Shown here in pieces: positions 25,792 through 33,704 of a stretch of DNA of 64,000 nt; position 1 is the first letter of the stretch, and the number at the start of each line of letters is the position of its first letter. Position numbers and translations under genes: made by a program. The notes below the pieces were generated by a model. That model saw nothing but the letters and a program-made list of their open reading frames with translations. It was not told the origin of the DNA and searched no databases. The stretch is from contig JAGVYD010000016.1 of the NCBI GenBank assembly GCA_018303405.1, positions 1-64,000 of the forward strand. Direction: 5' to 3'. This DNA comes from Candidatus Woesearchaeota archaeon. Lineage in GTDB: Archaea > Nanobdellota > Nanobdellia > Woesearchaeales > JABMPP01.

Positions 25792-27475
25792 TTTCTTCAG
25801 CCTCGTCCATTTCATCTGTTTTCTTTCCTTTTCCTATGCTTGCGAATTCTTCATCATACTCAAGGTTTTCTTCTGCAACTTCCTCAATCTTGCCCCTGTG
25901 CTTTTCCAGCATCTCCTTGAGCATTGATTCAACTTTTCTTTCCTCGAAGTCCTTTAGTGCGAGAATTTCCTTGAGCGCCTGGGCGACATGCGGGATGTAT
26001 TTCTCGATGTAGCTTCTCTTTTTCAGCTCATCGCCGACTCTCCTTTTCTTTGATACATAGCCTGACAGTTTCCTGCCGACCTCCTGAAGCGCCAGCTTGA
26101 CTTCCTTGATGATTTCAGGGTAATGCGCCACAGCCTCCTTGCTTTCCGATGTGAATGGCACCCAGACTGAAGCAATATGGACTGCGATTGTGATCGGCCC
26201 GACTGGCAGGGCGCCCTGGCTTTGGTTCAGGCCATATGACCTCCACATTGTCTGCATTATGGATTTTGTTATTGAGCACGCCCCCTGCTCGTAAAGCAGC
26301 GGCACCCTGTTGGCAAATCTTAGGACATTGGCTGGCTGGTCCGCGCCCTGTGCACCGCCATATGCAATGCCAACTTCCACCGTGAATGGGTTCCCCCTGT
26401 ATACTGATGGTGGCCGCGTTACTGCTGCAAAAAATTCAGCGTTAATCTCTTTTTTCAGGCCTCTTTCCAAAAGCTCTGAGCCGATTGGCGAAATGCAGTC
26501 AGTGGGAGGTGCGATGATTTTGGTTTTCTTTATGCCGTTGATAAGATGCTCCACCTGCTCCCTGCCCATATCCCGGGGCTTGTTGTTTGGCATAAGGCTG
26601 GAATTCTGGCAGATTTCCTTTGCAGTGTTTGGGCCAACCCTGGAGAATTCGCTGGTCAGGAAAGCCTGGAGTGTGCGTGTCTCTGTATTTTTCAGCATTT
26701 GCATGAGAATCCCGAGCTCAACTCCGTAAGGGTGCGGTTTGATTTCCTTGGGCTTGTCAGGAAGCGCATCTGTTACACGAGTGAATATCACTTGCTCTGC
26801 TTTTGGATTGGTATAGATTAGGGTGACATGCGGATTTACAATTGCAGTTTCCTTCATGTACTGGTCAACGCTTTGGTCGCCTTTTTGATAGCTTGCCTCG
26901 ATGTCAAGCTCGACCTTGACCCCGTGCTCGCTTGCCCACTCAACCACGGATTCCTGCAATATCTTGGGCTCATTTTTTTGGGTGTCTATGTGCAGCTCAT
27001 AATAATGGGCATCAGTTTTGGGCCCGATGCGGGATGTGATTTTTGCAGGCCTTCCCGTGGTCAGCTGTGCATACATAACTGCTGCTGAGATTCCGATTCC
27101 CTGCTGGCCCCTGCTCTGGGAAAGCTTGTGGAATTTGCTTCCATAAAGCAGCTTTGCAAAAACATGGGGGATCTGTTTTTTTACAATCCCGGGCCCATTG
27201 TCCTCAACAATTATCCTGAAATGGTCTTCGCTAATCTCAATGATTTCCACGGAAATTTCAGGCAATATTCCCGCCTCCTCGCAGGCGTCCAGGCTGTTGT
27301 CAACTGCTTCCTTGACTGTTGTCAGGAGCGCCTTCCTTTTGTTGTCAAATCCAAGGAGATGGCGGTTTTTTGCAAAGAACTCAGAAATGGAAATCTCGCG
27401 CCTTTTTGAAGCCATTTCCTGTGCTATGTCGGCAGTGGACTGTCCTGTGTCAGTTGCATTACTTTTGCTCGCCAT
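25784..27475 (-). CDS. top6B: DNA topoisomerase VI subunit B
   Basis: ATPase subunit of topoisomerase VI. 563 residues. The GHKL ATP-binding motifs are KEAVDNSLDACEEAG, DNGPGI and SRGQQGIGISA, followed by an H2TH-like and a transducer domain. The C-terminus is acidic (DEMDEAEENE). The start overlaps the KH-protein gene by 17 bases, which shows tight coupling of the operon. Confidence 0.96.
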   Translation of the reverse strand: MASKSNATDTGQSTADIAQEMASKRREISISEFFAKNRHLLGFDNKRKALLTTVKEAVDNSLDACEEAGILPEISVEIIEISEDHFRIIVEDNGPGIVKKQIPHVFAKLLYGSKFHKLSQSRGQQGIGISAAVMYAQLTTGRPAKITSRIGPKTDAHYYELHIDTQKNEPKILQESVVEWASEHGVKVELDIEASYQKGDQSVDQYMKETAIVNPHVTLIYTNPKAEQVIFTRVTDALPDKPKEIKPHPYGVELGILMQMLKNTETRTLQAFLTSEFSRVGPNTAKEICQNSSLMPNNKPRDMGREQVEHLINGIKKTKIIAPPTDCISPIGSELLERGLKKEINAEFFAAVTRPPSVYRGNPFTVEVGIAYGGAQGADQPANVLRFANRVPLLYEQGACSITKSIMQTMWRSYGLNQSQGALPVGPITIAVHIASVWVPFTSESKEAVAHYPEIIKEVKLALQEVGRKLSGYVSKKRRVGDELKKRSYIEKYIPHVAQALKEILALKDFEERKVESMLKEMLEKHRGKIEEVAEENLEYDEEFASIGKGKKTDEMDEAEENE

Positions 27476-28043
27476 TTGGTGTTTCCCTCTTTTGTGCCTG
27501 CATCATCATGTCGCTGTGCTTTAAGTCCCTTCTTTTGCCCTCAAGCCACTTATAGACGTTTGCGTGCGGGCTGCCCTCCAAAAGCGAATCCACAGCGCGC
27601 CTCGCAAGGGCCAAATTCTCAACAGGGCCGATTATGCTGATGGTTTTTCCATAGACAGATATATATGTTTCTGTCAGCTCCTCAATTGTCCGCCTGGATT
27701 TGCCCTCTGAGCCGATGACCCTGCCTTTAAGCCTGAGAAAATGGTTTCTGCCCGACGCATACTCTTGCAGGTCGAGGATTTCAAGCCCATAATCCGAATG
27801 CAGGAGCAGAGTTGCTATGTCCGGGTTAAAGCCCCTTCCAATTGCGCGAATAATTTCGCGCAGGGTAAAAAGAGAGAGGGCATCCTCGCCATAAACAAAC
27901 ACATCGCCTTCAGCTGAATCCACCTGTATGCGGGTCTTTGTCTGCTCTTCAAGGTATTTTTTTATCTCGCCATTCTTGCCTATTAGCACCGCGACCCTTT
28001 CCTTCGGTATTTTCAGTTCGTAAGAATACTCTGTCATAGTCAT
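27459..28043 (-). CDS. Dim2/Pno1-like KH-domain RNA-binding protein
   Basis: 194 residues with two KH domains: KIPKERVAVLIGKNGEIKKYLEEQTKTRIQVDS and LKGRVIGSEGKSRRTIEELTETYISVYGKTISIIG. Archaeal relatives (COG1094) act in 16S rRNA maturation and interact with RIO1, which is encoded just upstream here. The C-terminus is hydrophilic and overlaps top6B. The first of two close ATGs was used; the second, two codons on, is equally possible. Confidence 0.88.
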   Translation of the reverse strand: MTMTEYSYELKIPKERVAVLIGKNGEIKKYLEEQTKTRIQVDSAEGDVFVYGEDALSLFTLREIIRAIGRGFNPDIATLLLHSDYGLEILDLQEYASGRNHFLRLKGRVIGSEGKSRRTIEELTETYISVYGKTISIIGPVENLALARRAVDSLLEGSPHANVYKWLEGKRRDLKHSDMMMQAQKRETPNGEQK

Positions 28044-28141
28044 CTGGGAAAAAATGTTGTTTTTAAACTTGTCTGTTAAATGTGCAAATATCCTTCGATT
28101 GGCTGCTTATTGCTTTTGCAGTTTCGCCAAGGTCGTCGGTA

Positions 28142-28861
28142 TTACCCCGTCTTCCCTGTAATTTTCCCGAGCATTTTTTTCTCATCGACGTTTGCGCCAA
28201 GCTTGGAAAAGTATTTTGCTATGTTCCTCACGTCCCGCTCCAGCAGTTCCATTGCATTGGGGCTGTTCATGGAAATTCCCTGGGAAAAATCAATGAAAAC
28301 AGGATATTCATCCACGCTAAGTATGTTGTATTCGCTCAGATCGCCGTGCACAATCCCTGCGTCATGGAGTTTTTTCATGTTTGCAAGCACATGCCCAAAA
28401 AATTCCTCCGGGTCAGCAGGGATAAGCTGCTTAAGCTTCATTGCTGCATGGCCCGACTCTGCATCGCCGATCAGCTCCTCAACCATTACATTGTTCATCC
28501 GTGTAATAGGCTTTGGCACGCTGACTCCGCCCTCCCTTGCCAAAAGGGTATTCCTGTATTCCCGCTGGGTCCAGGCAAAAACGATGTTTCTTTTTCCCCT
28601 TTTTATGGAAGGGTAGCGGACATCGAATTTCAGGTAGTCATACATCCTGTTGAAGTCGCAGCTTTCCAGGCGATAAATCTTCACAGCCACAAAGCCTTTG
28701 GCAGTTTTGCCTGAGAAGATATTGGCCTCTTTTCCTATTGAAAGGGGGCTTGCCAGCCCAAGAAAATGCCCCTGGTCTATGAGCTTTTGCAGTGTGGTGA
28801 CTGTGAAATTGTCGAATACATTGCCGTAAGTCTTGAACTTTTCTTTTGCTTTGTTTGGCAT
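28142..28861 (-). CDS. rio1: RIO1-type serine/threonine kinase
   Basis: Atypical kinase/ATPase of small-subunit ribosome maturation. 239 residues. PLSIGKEANIFSG is the nucleotide loop and FVAVKIYRLESCDF carries the lysine. RYPSIKRGKRNIVFAWTQREYRNTLLA is the RIO1-specific block. HDAGIVHGDLSEYNIL and VFIDFSQG are the catalytic and metal motifs. The start is the ATG at 28861 with GGTG upstream; residues encoded before it (from 28891) come from inserted repeat-region DNA. A second, diverged copy of its first 13-14 codons lies at 29098-29137. Confidence 0.93.
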   Translation of the reverse strand: MPNKAKEKFKTYGNVFDNFTVTTLQKLIDQGHFLGLASPLSIGKEANIFSGKTAKGFVAVKIYRLESCDFNRMYDYLKFDVRYPSIKRGKRNIVFAWTQREYRNTLLAREGGVSVPKPITRMNNVMVEELIGDAESGHAAMKLKQLIPADPEEFFGHVLANMKKLHDAGIVHGDLSEYNILSVDEYPVFIDFSQGISMNSPNAMELLERDVRNIAKYFSKLGANVDEKKMLGKITGKTG

Positions 28862-28900
28862 AGTGTCACACCGTGCCTGGAATTTTAGCACTTAATTGCT

Positions 28901-28959
28901 GCAGTTCGGGAGACTTGCGAAGCAACGTCTCCCTACCTTCCGTGCGAGCTGAGGCCAGC
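28901..28959. repeat. 59-bp direct repeat, copy 1, hairpin-forming
   Basis: Identical over 59 bases to 29036-29094. It contains the dyad GGGAGAC...GTCTCCC with an inner TTGC-gaa-GCAA, and ends CCGTGCGAGCTGAGGCCAGC. Downstream of this copy, CTGGAGCCTCGC...CACGG (to 28982) pairs imperfectly with CCGTGCGAG...CCAG, giving a long hairpin. It looks like a short dispersed non-coding element. Confidence 0.9.
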
Positions 28960-29035
28960 AACTGGAGCCTCGCTTGGCACGGCACTAGTATGATGGGATT
29001 AACCTTCGGTCAATCCCATGACTCCGTTCTGTAAC

Positions 29036-29094
29036 GCAGTTCGGGAGACTTGCGAAGCAACGTCTCCCTACCTTCCGTGCGAGCTGAGGCCAGC
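29036..29094. repeat. 59-bp direct repeat, copy 2
   Basis: Perfect second copy of 28901-28959, 135 bases away. It directly abuts the orphan rio1 5' fragment (29098). Between the two copies lies another dyad, ATGGGATT-N11-AATCCCAT, at about 28993-29019. A shorter third relative lies beside the tRNA-Phe gene at 40048. Confidence 0.9.
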
Positions 29095-29097
29095 TCT

Positions 29098-29137
29098 TGC
29101 CGTAGGTCTTGAATTTTTCTTTTGCCTTGTTTGGCAT
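29098..29137 (-). pseudogene. Orphan 5' fragment of rio1 with its own promoter
   Basis: Reads MPNKAKEKFKTYG like the start of rio1 (28861) but breaks off into the 59-bp repeat. Within about 40 bases it differs from the intact copy at three positions, all synonymous, so it is a diverged and not a recent duplicate. A TATA-like TTTTATATG on the same strand lies about 30 bases upstream, suggesting this is the original rio1 promoter, now cut off from the gene. Confidence 0.75.
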
Positions 29138-29263
29138 TATATTGTCCATAATGTGAGCCACATATAAAAAGAGAGCGGAATTCGTAACTTCGATGCTGCC
29201 ATAGAGGGAGATTCTTGCTCTTTGGCAAAGCTTTTTATATAACTGTTCCTTGTAAAATCCCAT

Positions 29264-29415
29264 TACGCAGTGTGTAAATGGGTCCTTAATGAGCTCCGCG
29301 CGACGCGGATGCTGTGAAATTAAGACACTCTTACACACCACAGCCCGACACGAGAGTACTCGTGGGAGCTCACGACAAAGTCAAGCGATGAACCCGGGAG
29401 TTAGTGAAGGGCAAC
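29264..29415 (+). ncRNA. Candidate structured non-coding RNA
   Basis: A plus-strand TATA box TTTTTATATAAC (29232-29243) predicts transcription from about 29264. Directly after it is a nested hairpin: GTGTGTAA/TTACACAC (29270-29277 with 29331-29338), CTTAAT/ATTAAG (29285-29290 with 29319-29324) and CCGCG-cga-CGCGG (29296-29308). A second hairpin follows, CACGAG-agta-CTCGTG (29349-29364). The stretch is GC-rich against AT-rich flanks and has no credible reading frame. Two hairpins with internal loops and an ACA downstream recall H/ACA guide RNAs, but this is not proven. The 3' end is a guess. Confidence 0.45.
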
Positions 29416-29456
29416 ACATTATTTTCATATTCGCAAATAATAAAATAACATATAAG

Positions 29457-29560
29457 ACAAGCTAACAGGTCGTATCATTACCATTCACTTATTCAATATG
29501 GGAGAAATGAGTAAAGGATATTAAAAATAATCACAGGTTAGGATTATTATGTTAGCTTGT
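29457..29560. repeat. Perfect 11-bp inverted repeat enclosing about 82 bases
   Basis: ACAAGCTAACA (29457-29467) and TGTTAGCTTGT (29550-29560) are exact reverse complements. The inside is AT-rich with no reading frame. It could close a small RNA or be a remnant of an inserted element. It lies between the candidate RNA and the dnaG promoter (TTTATATGA near 29641). I see nothing else in 29415-29640. Confidence 0.5.
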
Positions 29561-29693
29561 TCTTGAGGAGGCATCACATGTTCATTAGTTCATCATGCTC
29601 ATTGGGTATGAAGCTGATAGAGTTAGATGTGTGCTTCTTCTTTATATGATTTACAGAATTGCGAAGTAACAACGCGAAGCGGAGGTTATAGCA

Positions 29694-31004
29694 ATGGGAA
29701 AAATAAGCCCGGTATCAGCAAAATATATAGTGCACTCTACAATAGAAATTGAAGGCATCGTCGACAAGCCAGATGTCATCGGTGCAATCTTCGGGCAAAC
29801 CGAAGGGCTTCTTGGGGCAGACCTTGAATTAAGGGAGCTGCAAAGGAGCGGCAGGATTGGGAGGATTGAGGTTAACTCAGACACAAGAGGGGGGAAAACA
29901 CAGGGAGCAATAATCATCCCTTCAAGCCTTGACAAGGCAGAAACAGCAATTGTGGCTGCAGCCCTGGAAATTATCCAGCGCATTGGCCCCTGCAATGCCA
30001 AGATAAAGGTTGACAAAATTGAGGATGTCAGGGTAAGCAAGAGAAAATTTGTCATAGACAGGGCAAAAGAGCTTCTGAAAAACCTGATGGATACATCATT
30101 GCCTGATTCGCAGGAATTGGCTGATGAAGTTTCATATTCGGTCAGGGTTATGGAAGCCACGGAATATGGCAAGGACAGGCTCCCGGCGGGCCCAATGGTC
30201 GATGATTCTGACGAGATAATTGTGGTTGAAGGCAGGGCAGATGTCCTTAACCTGCTCAAGCATGGGTTCAAGAATGTGATTGCTATCAATGGCACCAGCA
30301 TTCCCGAGACCATAATTGAGCTGAGCTCCAAGAAAACTATCACAGCTTTTGTTGATGGTGACAGGGGCGGGGACCTTATCCTAAAGGAACTGGTCACTGT
30401 TGCTGAAATAGACTTTGTCACAAAGGCCATGGATGGCAAGGAAGTTGAGGAAATCACAAAGAAGGAAATTCACAAGGCATTGAGGAGCAGGATTGCTGTT
30501 GAACAGATTAAGATGGAGCTGGCAAAGGAACAGCCAAGGATTATGCAGCAGGCCAACCAAAGCCGTGACTCGCAGGACCAGGGCTTCAGGAGAGGCAACC
30601 TAAGGGACAACAGGGACAGGCGGGGACCGATGATGAGGCAGGGTGTTTCAGCCAGGCCGGCAGGCCCGCCGCCGCAATACGCAGCCCAGCGAAAGCCCCA
30701 GAAAATGCACCCGGATGCCAAAAAAACACTCAAGGAAATGTCTGAGGACCTGATTGGCACAAGAGGAGCATATATCCTGGACGAAAAGCTCAATATTTTG
30801 GGCAAGGTGCCTTTCACTGAGTTAAGCTCAACGCTCAAAAGCCTTAACACAGGCGTCTATGCCATTGTATTTGATGGCTCTATAGACAAGCAGCTTGTGC
30901 TGATTGCGGAGAGGCTGAATGTCAGCTTCCTGATTGGCATGGAAAATGCTGTAAGGCCACAGGAAACAAAGATTGAGCTTATGACACTGAGTGACCTTGA
31001 GTAA
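29694..31004 (+). CDS. dnaG: Archaeal DnaG-type primase
   Basis: 436 residues. The TOPRIM core has [28 protein letters not shown] and [17 protein letters not shown]. The N-terminal [31 protein letters not shown] is specific to archaeal DnaG, which is found with the exosome and aids RNA degradation and has primase activity. A proline/arginine-rich linker (about 285-340) joins a C-terminal domain. The ATG at 29694 has GGAGGT seven bases before it. A TATA box near 29641 gives a short leader. Confidence 0.94.
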   Translation: MGKISPVSAKYIVHSTIEIEGIVDKPDVIGAIFGQTEGLLGADLELRELQRSGRIGRIEVNSDTRGGKTQGAIIIPSSLDKAETAIVAAALEIIQRIGPCNAKIKVDKIEDVRVSKRKFVIDRAKELLKNLMDTSLPDSQELADEVSYSVRVMEATEYGKDRLPAGPMVDDSDEIIVVEGRADVLNLLKHGFKNVIAINGTSIPETIIELSSKKTITAFVDGDRGGDLILKELVTVAEIDFVTKAMDGKEVEEITKKEIHKALRSRIAVEQIKMELAKEQPRIMQQANQSRDSQDQGFRRGNLRDNRDRRGPMMRQGVSARPAGPPPQYAAQRKPQKMHPDAKKTLKEMSEDLIGTRGAYILDEKLNILGKVPFTELSSTLKSLNTGVYAIVFDGSIDKQLVLIAERLNVSFLIGMENAVRPQETKIELMTLSDLE

Positions 31005-31130
31005 ACTTATAATTTTATTTTTTTTATAATTTTTTTAATTCTTCATTTCTTTCAGATGGCTGGACAAAATAATGCTATCCAATAAAAAGGGCCAAAATAA
31101 GAATGTAATGCAAGAATATAACAAGATGGC

Positions 31131-32231
31131 CTAGCAGTCGGATAATGCCTTGAGCTGCTCCAGTGTCTGCATTCCCTTATATGATTTGCCGTCGATTGAC
31201 CAGGTTGGATAAAGGTCAATGCCAAGGGCAGCGCATTCCCCGCTTATGTAGCCATCGGCATCATTGCACTCAAAGAAATTGATTTTGCCTGCCTCCTCCC
31301 CGAACAATGCAATTTGCTCTGTTGTGAATGTGCATTTTTCTGAGCCATAAAGAATGGCTTTTTTCTCCTTCAGGCAGTCTGCCAGGCTTATTGGCACAGC
31401 AGACGCTTCAGTGGCTTCTTCAGCTGAGCCTGGCGTTTCCTGCCCTTCTGTGGATGCGGCAGCGGCCTCTTCTTCCTCAGGAGCAGTTTCTTCGTCTTCC
31501 TGTGCTGGTGCGGTCTCTGAGGTTTCCGCAGCTGCTGTCTCAGTTTCTGCTTCTCCGCCAATTAAAATGACAATCTCAGAGCTTGCCCTGGTCTGGTTGA
31601 TAAACCTGGAATATGCATCCTTCTGCTTCTGTAGAAGCAGGAACCTTTCAATCTGCTGCCTTGTTTCATTTGTAAGCTCAATGCCCTCAAAGGACTCCTT
31701 GGCAAAATTATCGATTTCCTGGGCTGTAATCCCGATATTCAGGAAAACTTTCTCCTCGAGGAATTTGGACAGCAGGAGCTGCTGCTGGATTTCAACCTTG
31801 ACATCATCAAGGGCGAGGCTGTCTTCTGTCAGGGCTTCTTCAAGGGTTTTCCCCTCCGGCAAATCCCTGGAAATCTCATCAATAACAGCCTGGATTTCAT
31901 CCTCAGTCACAGAAATGCCTGCCTTGGCAGCCTCCTGGAATACAAGGACCCTGTCAATTATCTGGTCAAGAAGGACCTGCTTTGTATAGCTTGCCCTGAG
32001 CTGCTCAGGCACCTTTTCGTACTGGGCATCAAGATATTCAGAATAAATTTTTTCTCCGTTGACTGTGGCAGCAACAGCTTCCTCATCCTTAGGCGGATTC
32101 AGGTCGCTGGTTAGCGTCACAACTATTGCAACAACCAAAAAAAGTATGATTAGGCCTAAAATGAAATTCCTGGTTGAATTGCGCTTTCCATTCTTCTTGG
32201 ATTTTCTGGATTTGGCCATTTTATTTACCAT
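31131..32231 (-). CDS. Membrane-anchored SurA-like chaperone fused to a thioredoxin-like domain
   Basis: 366 residues. A basic start, one TM helix (about 22-41), then a SurA N-terminal-like domain: VAATVNGEKIYSEYLDAQYE...ITEDEIQAVIDEI-type helices. An alanine/glutamate-rich linker (about 235-290) follows. The C-terminal domain (ILYGSEKCTFTTEQIALFGEEAGKINFFEC...YPTWSIDGKSYKGMQTLEQLKALSDC) matches VKOR-associated thioredoxins, but the expected CxxC is CTFT, so the redox pair is incomplete. It probably acts outside the membrane as a folding factor. A second ATG four codons in is an alternative start. Confidence 0.78.
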   Translation of the reverse strand: MVNKMAKSRKSKKNGKRNSTRNFILGLIILFLVVAIVVTLTSDLNPPKDEEAVAATVNGEKIYSEYLDAQYEKVPEQLRASYTKQVLLDQIIDRVLVFQEAAKAGISVTEDEIQAVIDEISRDLPEGKTLEEALTEDSLALDDVKVEIQQQLLLSKFLEEKVFLNIGITAQEIDNFAKESFEGIELTNETRQQIERFLLLQKQKDAYSRFINQTRASSEIVILIGGEAETETAAAETSETAPAQEDEETAPEEEEAAAASTEGQETPGSAEEATEASAVPISLADCLKEKKAILYGSEKCTFTTEQIALFGEEAGKINFFECNDADGYISGECAALGIDLYPTWSIDGKSYKGMQTLEQLKALSDC

Positions 32232-32376
32232 TATAAAATGATACTAGTTATTATCTTTTTACTAGTAAATAAACTGTGCCATTAATAAAGTTTGCGGAAA
32301 TTTTCTGCATTTCAGCAGGGCAGGGCGCGGCCGTCGATTGGGAAAATATATATACCATCCCGCACAAGGAAGCTGT

Positions 32377-33690
32377 ATGTATGATGTCATATTGGGCAGG
32401 AGCGAGGAAGACAGGCACATATTCGGTGACAAGGGTGCAGTTTTCCTGGGGAAGCACTATGTCAAAATGGGGCAGACCACCTCGCTTTCCAACAGTATAT
32501 ATCTTGATGTGGCAAGGAGCCATGTTGTTTTTGTCTGCGGCAAGCGAGGGGGCGGAAAGTCATATACAATGGGGATAATTGCTGAAGAAATGGCCAGGCT
32601 GCCGCCTGAGGTGAACAAGAACCTCAGTATTATCATGCTTGACACCATGGGCGTTTATTGGACCATGCGATACCCCAACCAAAAGGAAAAGCCGCTTCTG
32701 GATGAATGGAAACTAAAGCCAATGGGGATGAATGTCCAGATATTTACGCCAGTGGGATACTACAGGCAATATAAGGAAGAGGGCATCCCGACTGATTTTC
32801 CTTTCGCTATCAGGCCCAAGGAGCTGGACCCGGATGACTGGTGCACCACTTTTGAAATAAAGCTGACCGAGCCGATAGGTGTAGTTATAGAAAAAGCCAT
32901 CACCAGCCTCCGCGAAAAAAATTTGGAATATACAATGGAGGACATTAAGGCCGAAATCGAGAAGGATGATACAGCAAACAGGGAAGTTAAGGAGGCCGCT
33001 GTAAACCGTTTCATTTCTGCTGAATCATGGGGGGTTTTTGATGAAAAGGGGACGCAGATCAAGGATCTTGCCATTGGCGGAAAAGTGACTGTGCTTGATG
33101 TCAGCTGCTATGCAACAATGGCATCAGGCTGGAAAATCAAGGCATTGGTCATTGGCCTTGTCGCGCAAAAGCTTTTTGTGGAGCGCATGAAGCAGAGAAA
33201 AGAGGAGGAATTCCAGGACGTGAAAGACAGCCAAAGCTATTTTTCCAGCGCCCCTGAAAAGCAAAAAGTCCCGCTCGTCTGGCTTGTGGTTGACGAAGCG
33301 CATGAATTCCTGCCTTTGGAAGGCGATACTGTTGCCTCTTTCCCGCTGATAACCATACTCAGGGAAGGGCGGCAGCCGGGCATCTCATTGGTGCTGGCCA
33401 GCCAGCAGCCTGGAAAAATCCACACAGATGTCATGACTCAAAGCGATGTTGTGATAGCGCACAGGATAACTGCAAAAATTGACGTTGAGGCCCTGGGAGC
33501 CTTGATGCAGAGCTACATGCGTGAGGGCCTGTCCCTCCAGCTTGACAATCTTCCAAGGACCAAGGGGTCTGCGCTGATTTTCGATGATGTGAATGAAAGG
33601 ATGTACCCGATGAGAATGCGGCCAAGGCTGACCTGGCACGGAGGCGGGAGCCCCAGCGCCCTGAGCGAGCAAAAGAAGTTTGAGTTCTGA
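32377..33690 (+). CDS. HerA-like hexameric ATPase (DUF87)
   Basis: 437 residues. Walker A is VCGKRGGGKSYTM (about 53-65), Walker B is WLVVDEAHEFLP, and the arginine-finger/sensor region is PLITILREGRQPGISLVLASQQPGKI, the usual HerA/FtsK-like order. HerA pumps DNA for end resection with NurA, Mre11 and Rad50, none of which is nearby. The AAAATATATATA box (32341-32352) lies about 29 bases before the ATG at 32377 and sets the start. Confidence 0.87.
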   Translation: MYDVILGRSEEDRHIFGDKGAVFLGKHYVKMGQTTSLSNSIYLDVARSHVVFVCGKRGGGKSYTMGIIAEEMARLPPEVNKNLSIIMLDTMGVYWTMRYPNQKEKPLLDEWKLKPMGMNVQIFTPVGYYRQYKEEGIPTDFPFAIRPKELDPDDWCTTFEIKLTEPIGVVIEKAITSLREKNLEYTMEDIKAEIEKDDTANREVKEAAVNRFISAESWGVFDEKGTQIKDLAIGGKVTVLDVSCYATMASGWKIKALVIGLVAQKLFVERMKQRKEEEFQDVKDSQSYFSSAPEKQKVPLVWLVVDEAHEFLPLEGDTVASFPLITILREGRQPGISLVLASQQPGKIHTDVMTQSDVVIAHRITAKIDVEALGALMQSYMREGLSLQLDNLPRTKGSALIFDDVNERMYPMRMRPRLTWHGGGSPSALSEQKKFEF

Positions 33691-33704
33691 CAGTGATTTC
33701 AGGA

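Noticed and set aside
28985-29341. 118-codon minus-strand open frame
   Set aside because: It is made of repeat DNA, the orphan rio1 start and the hairpin RNA region, with no protein-like composition.
29264-29420. 5S rRNA or RNase P RNA
   Set aside because: GAACCCGGGAGTTAG is reminiscent of 5S loop C, but the following sequence is AT-rich and no closing helix exists. No P4-type motifs of RNase P are present.
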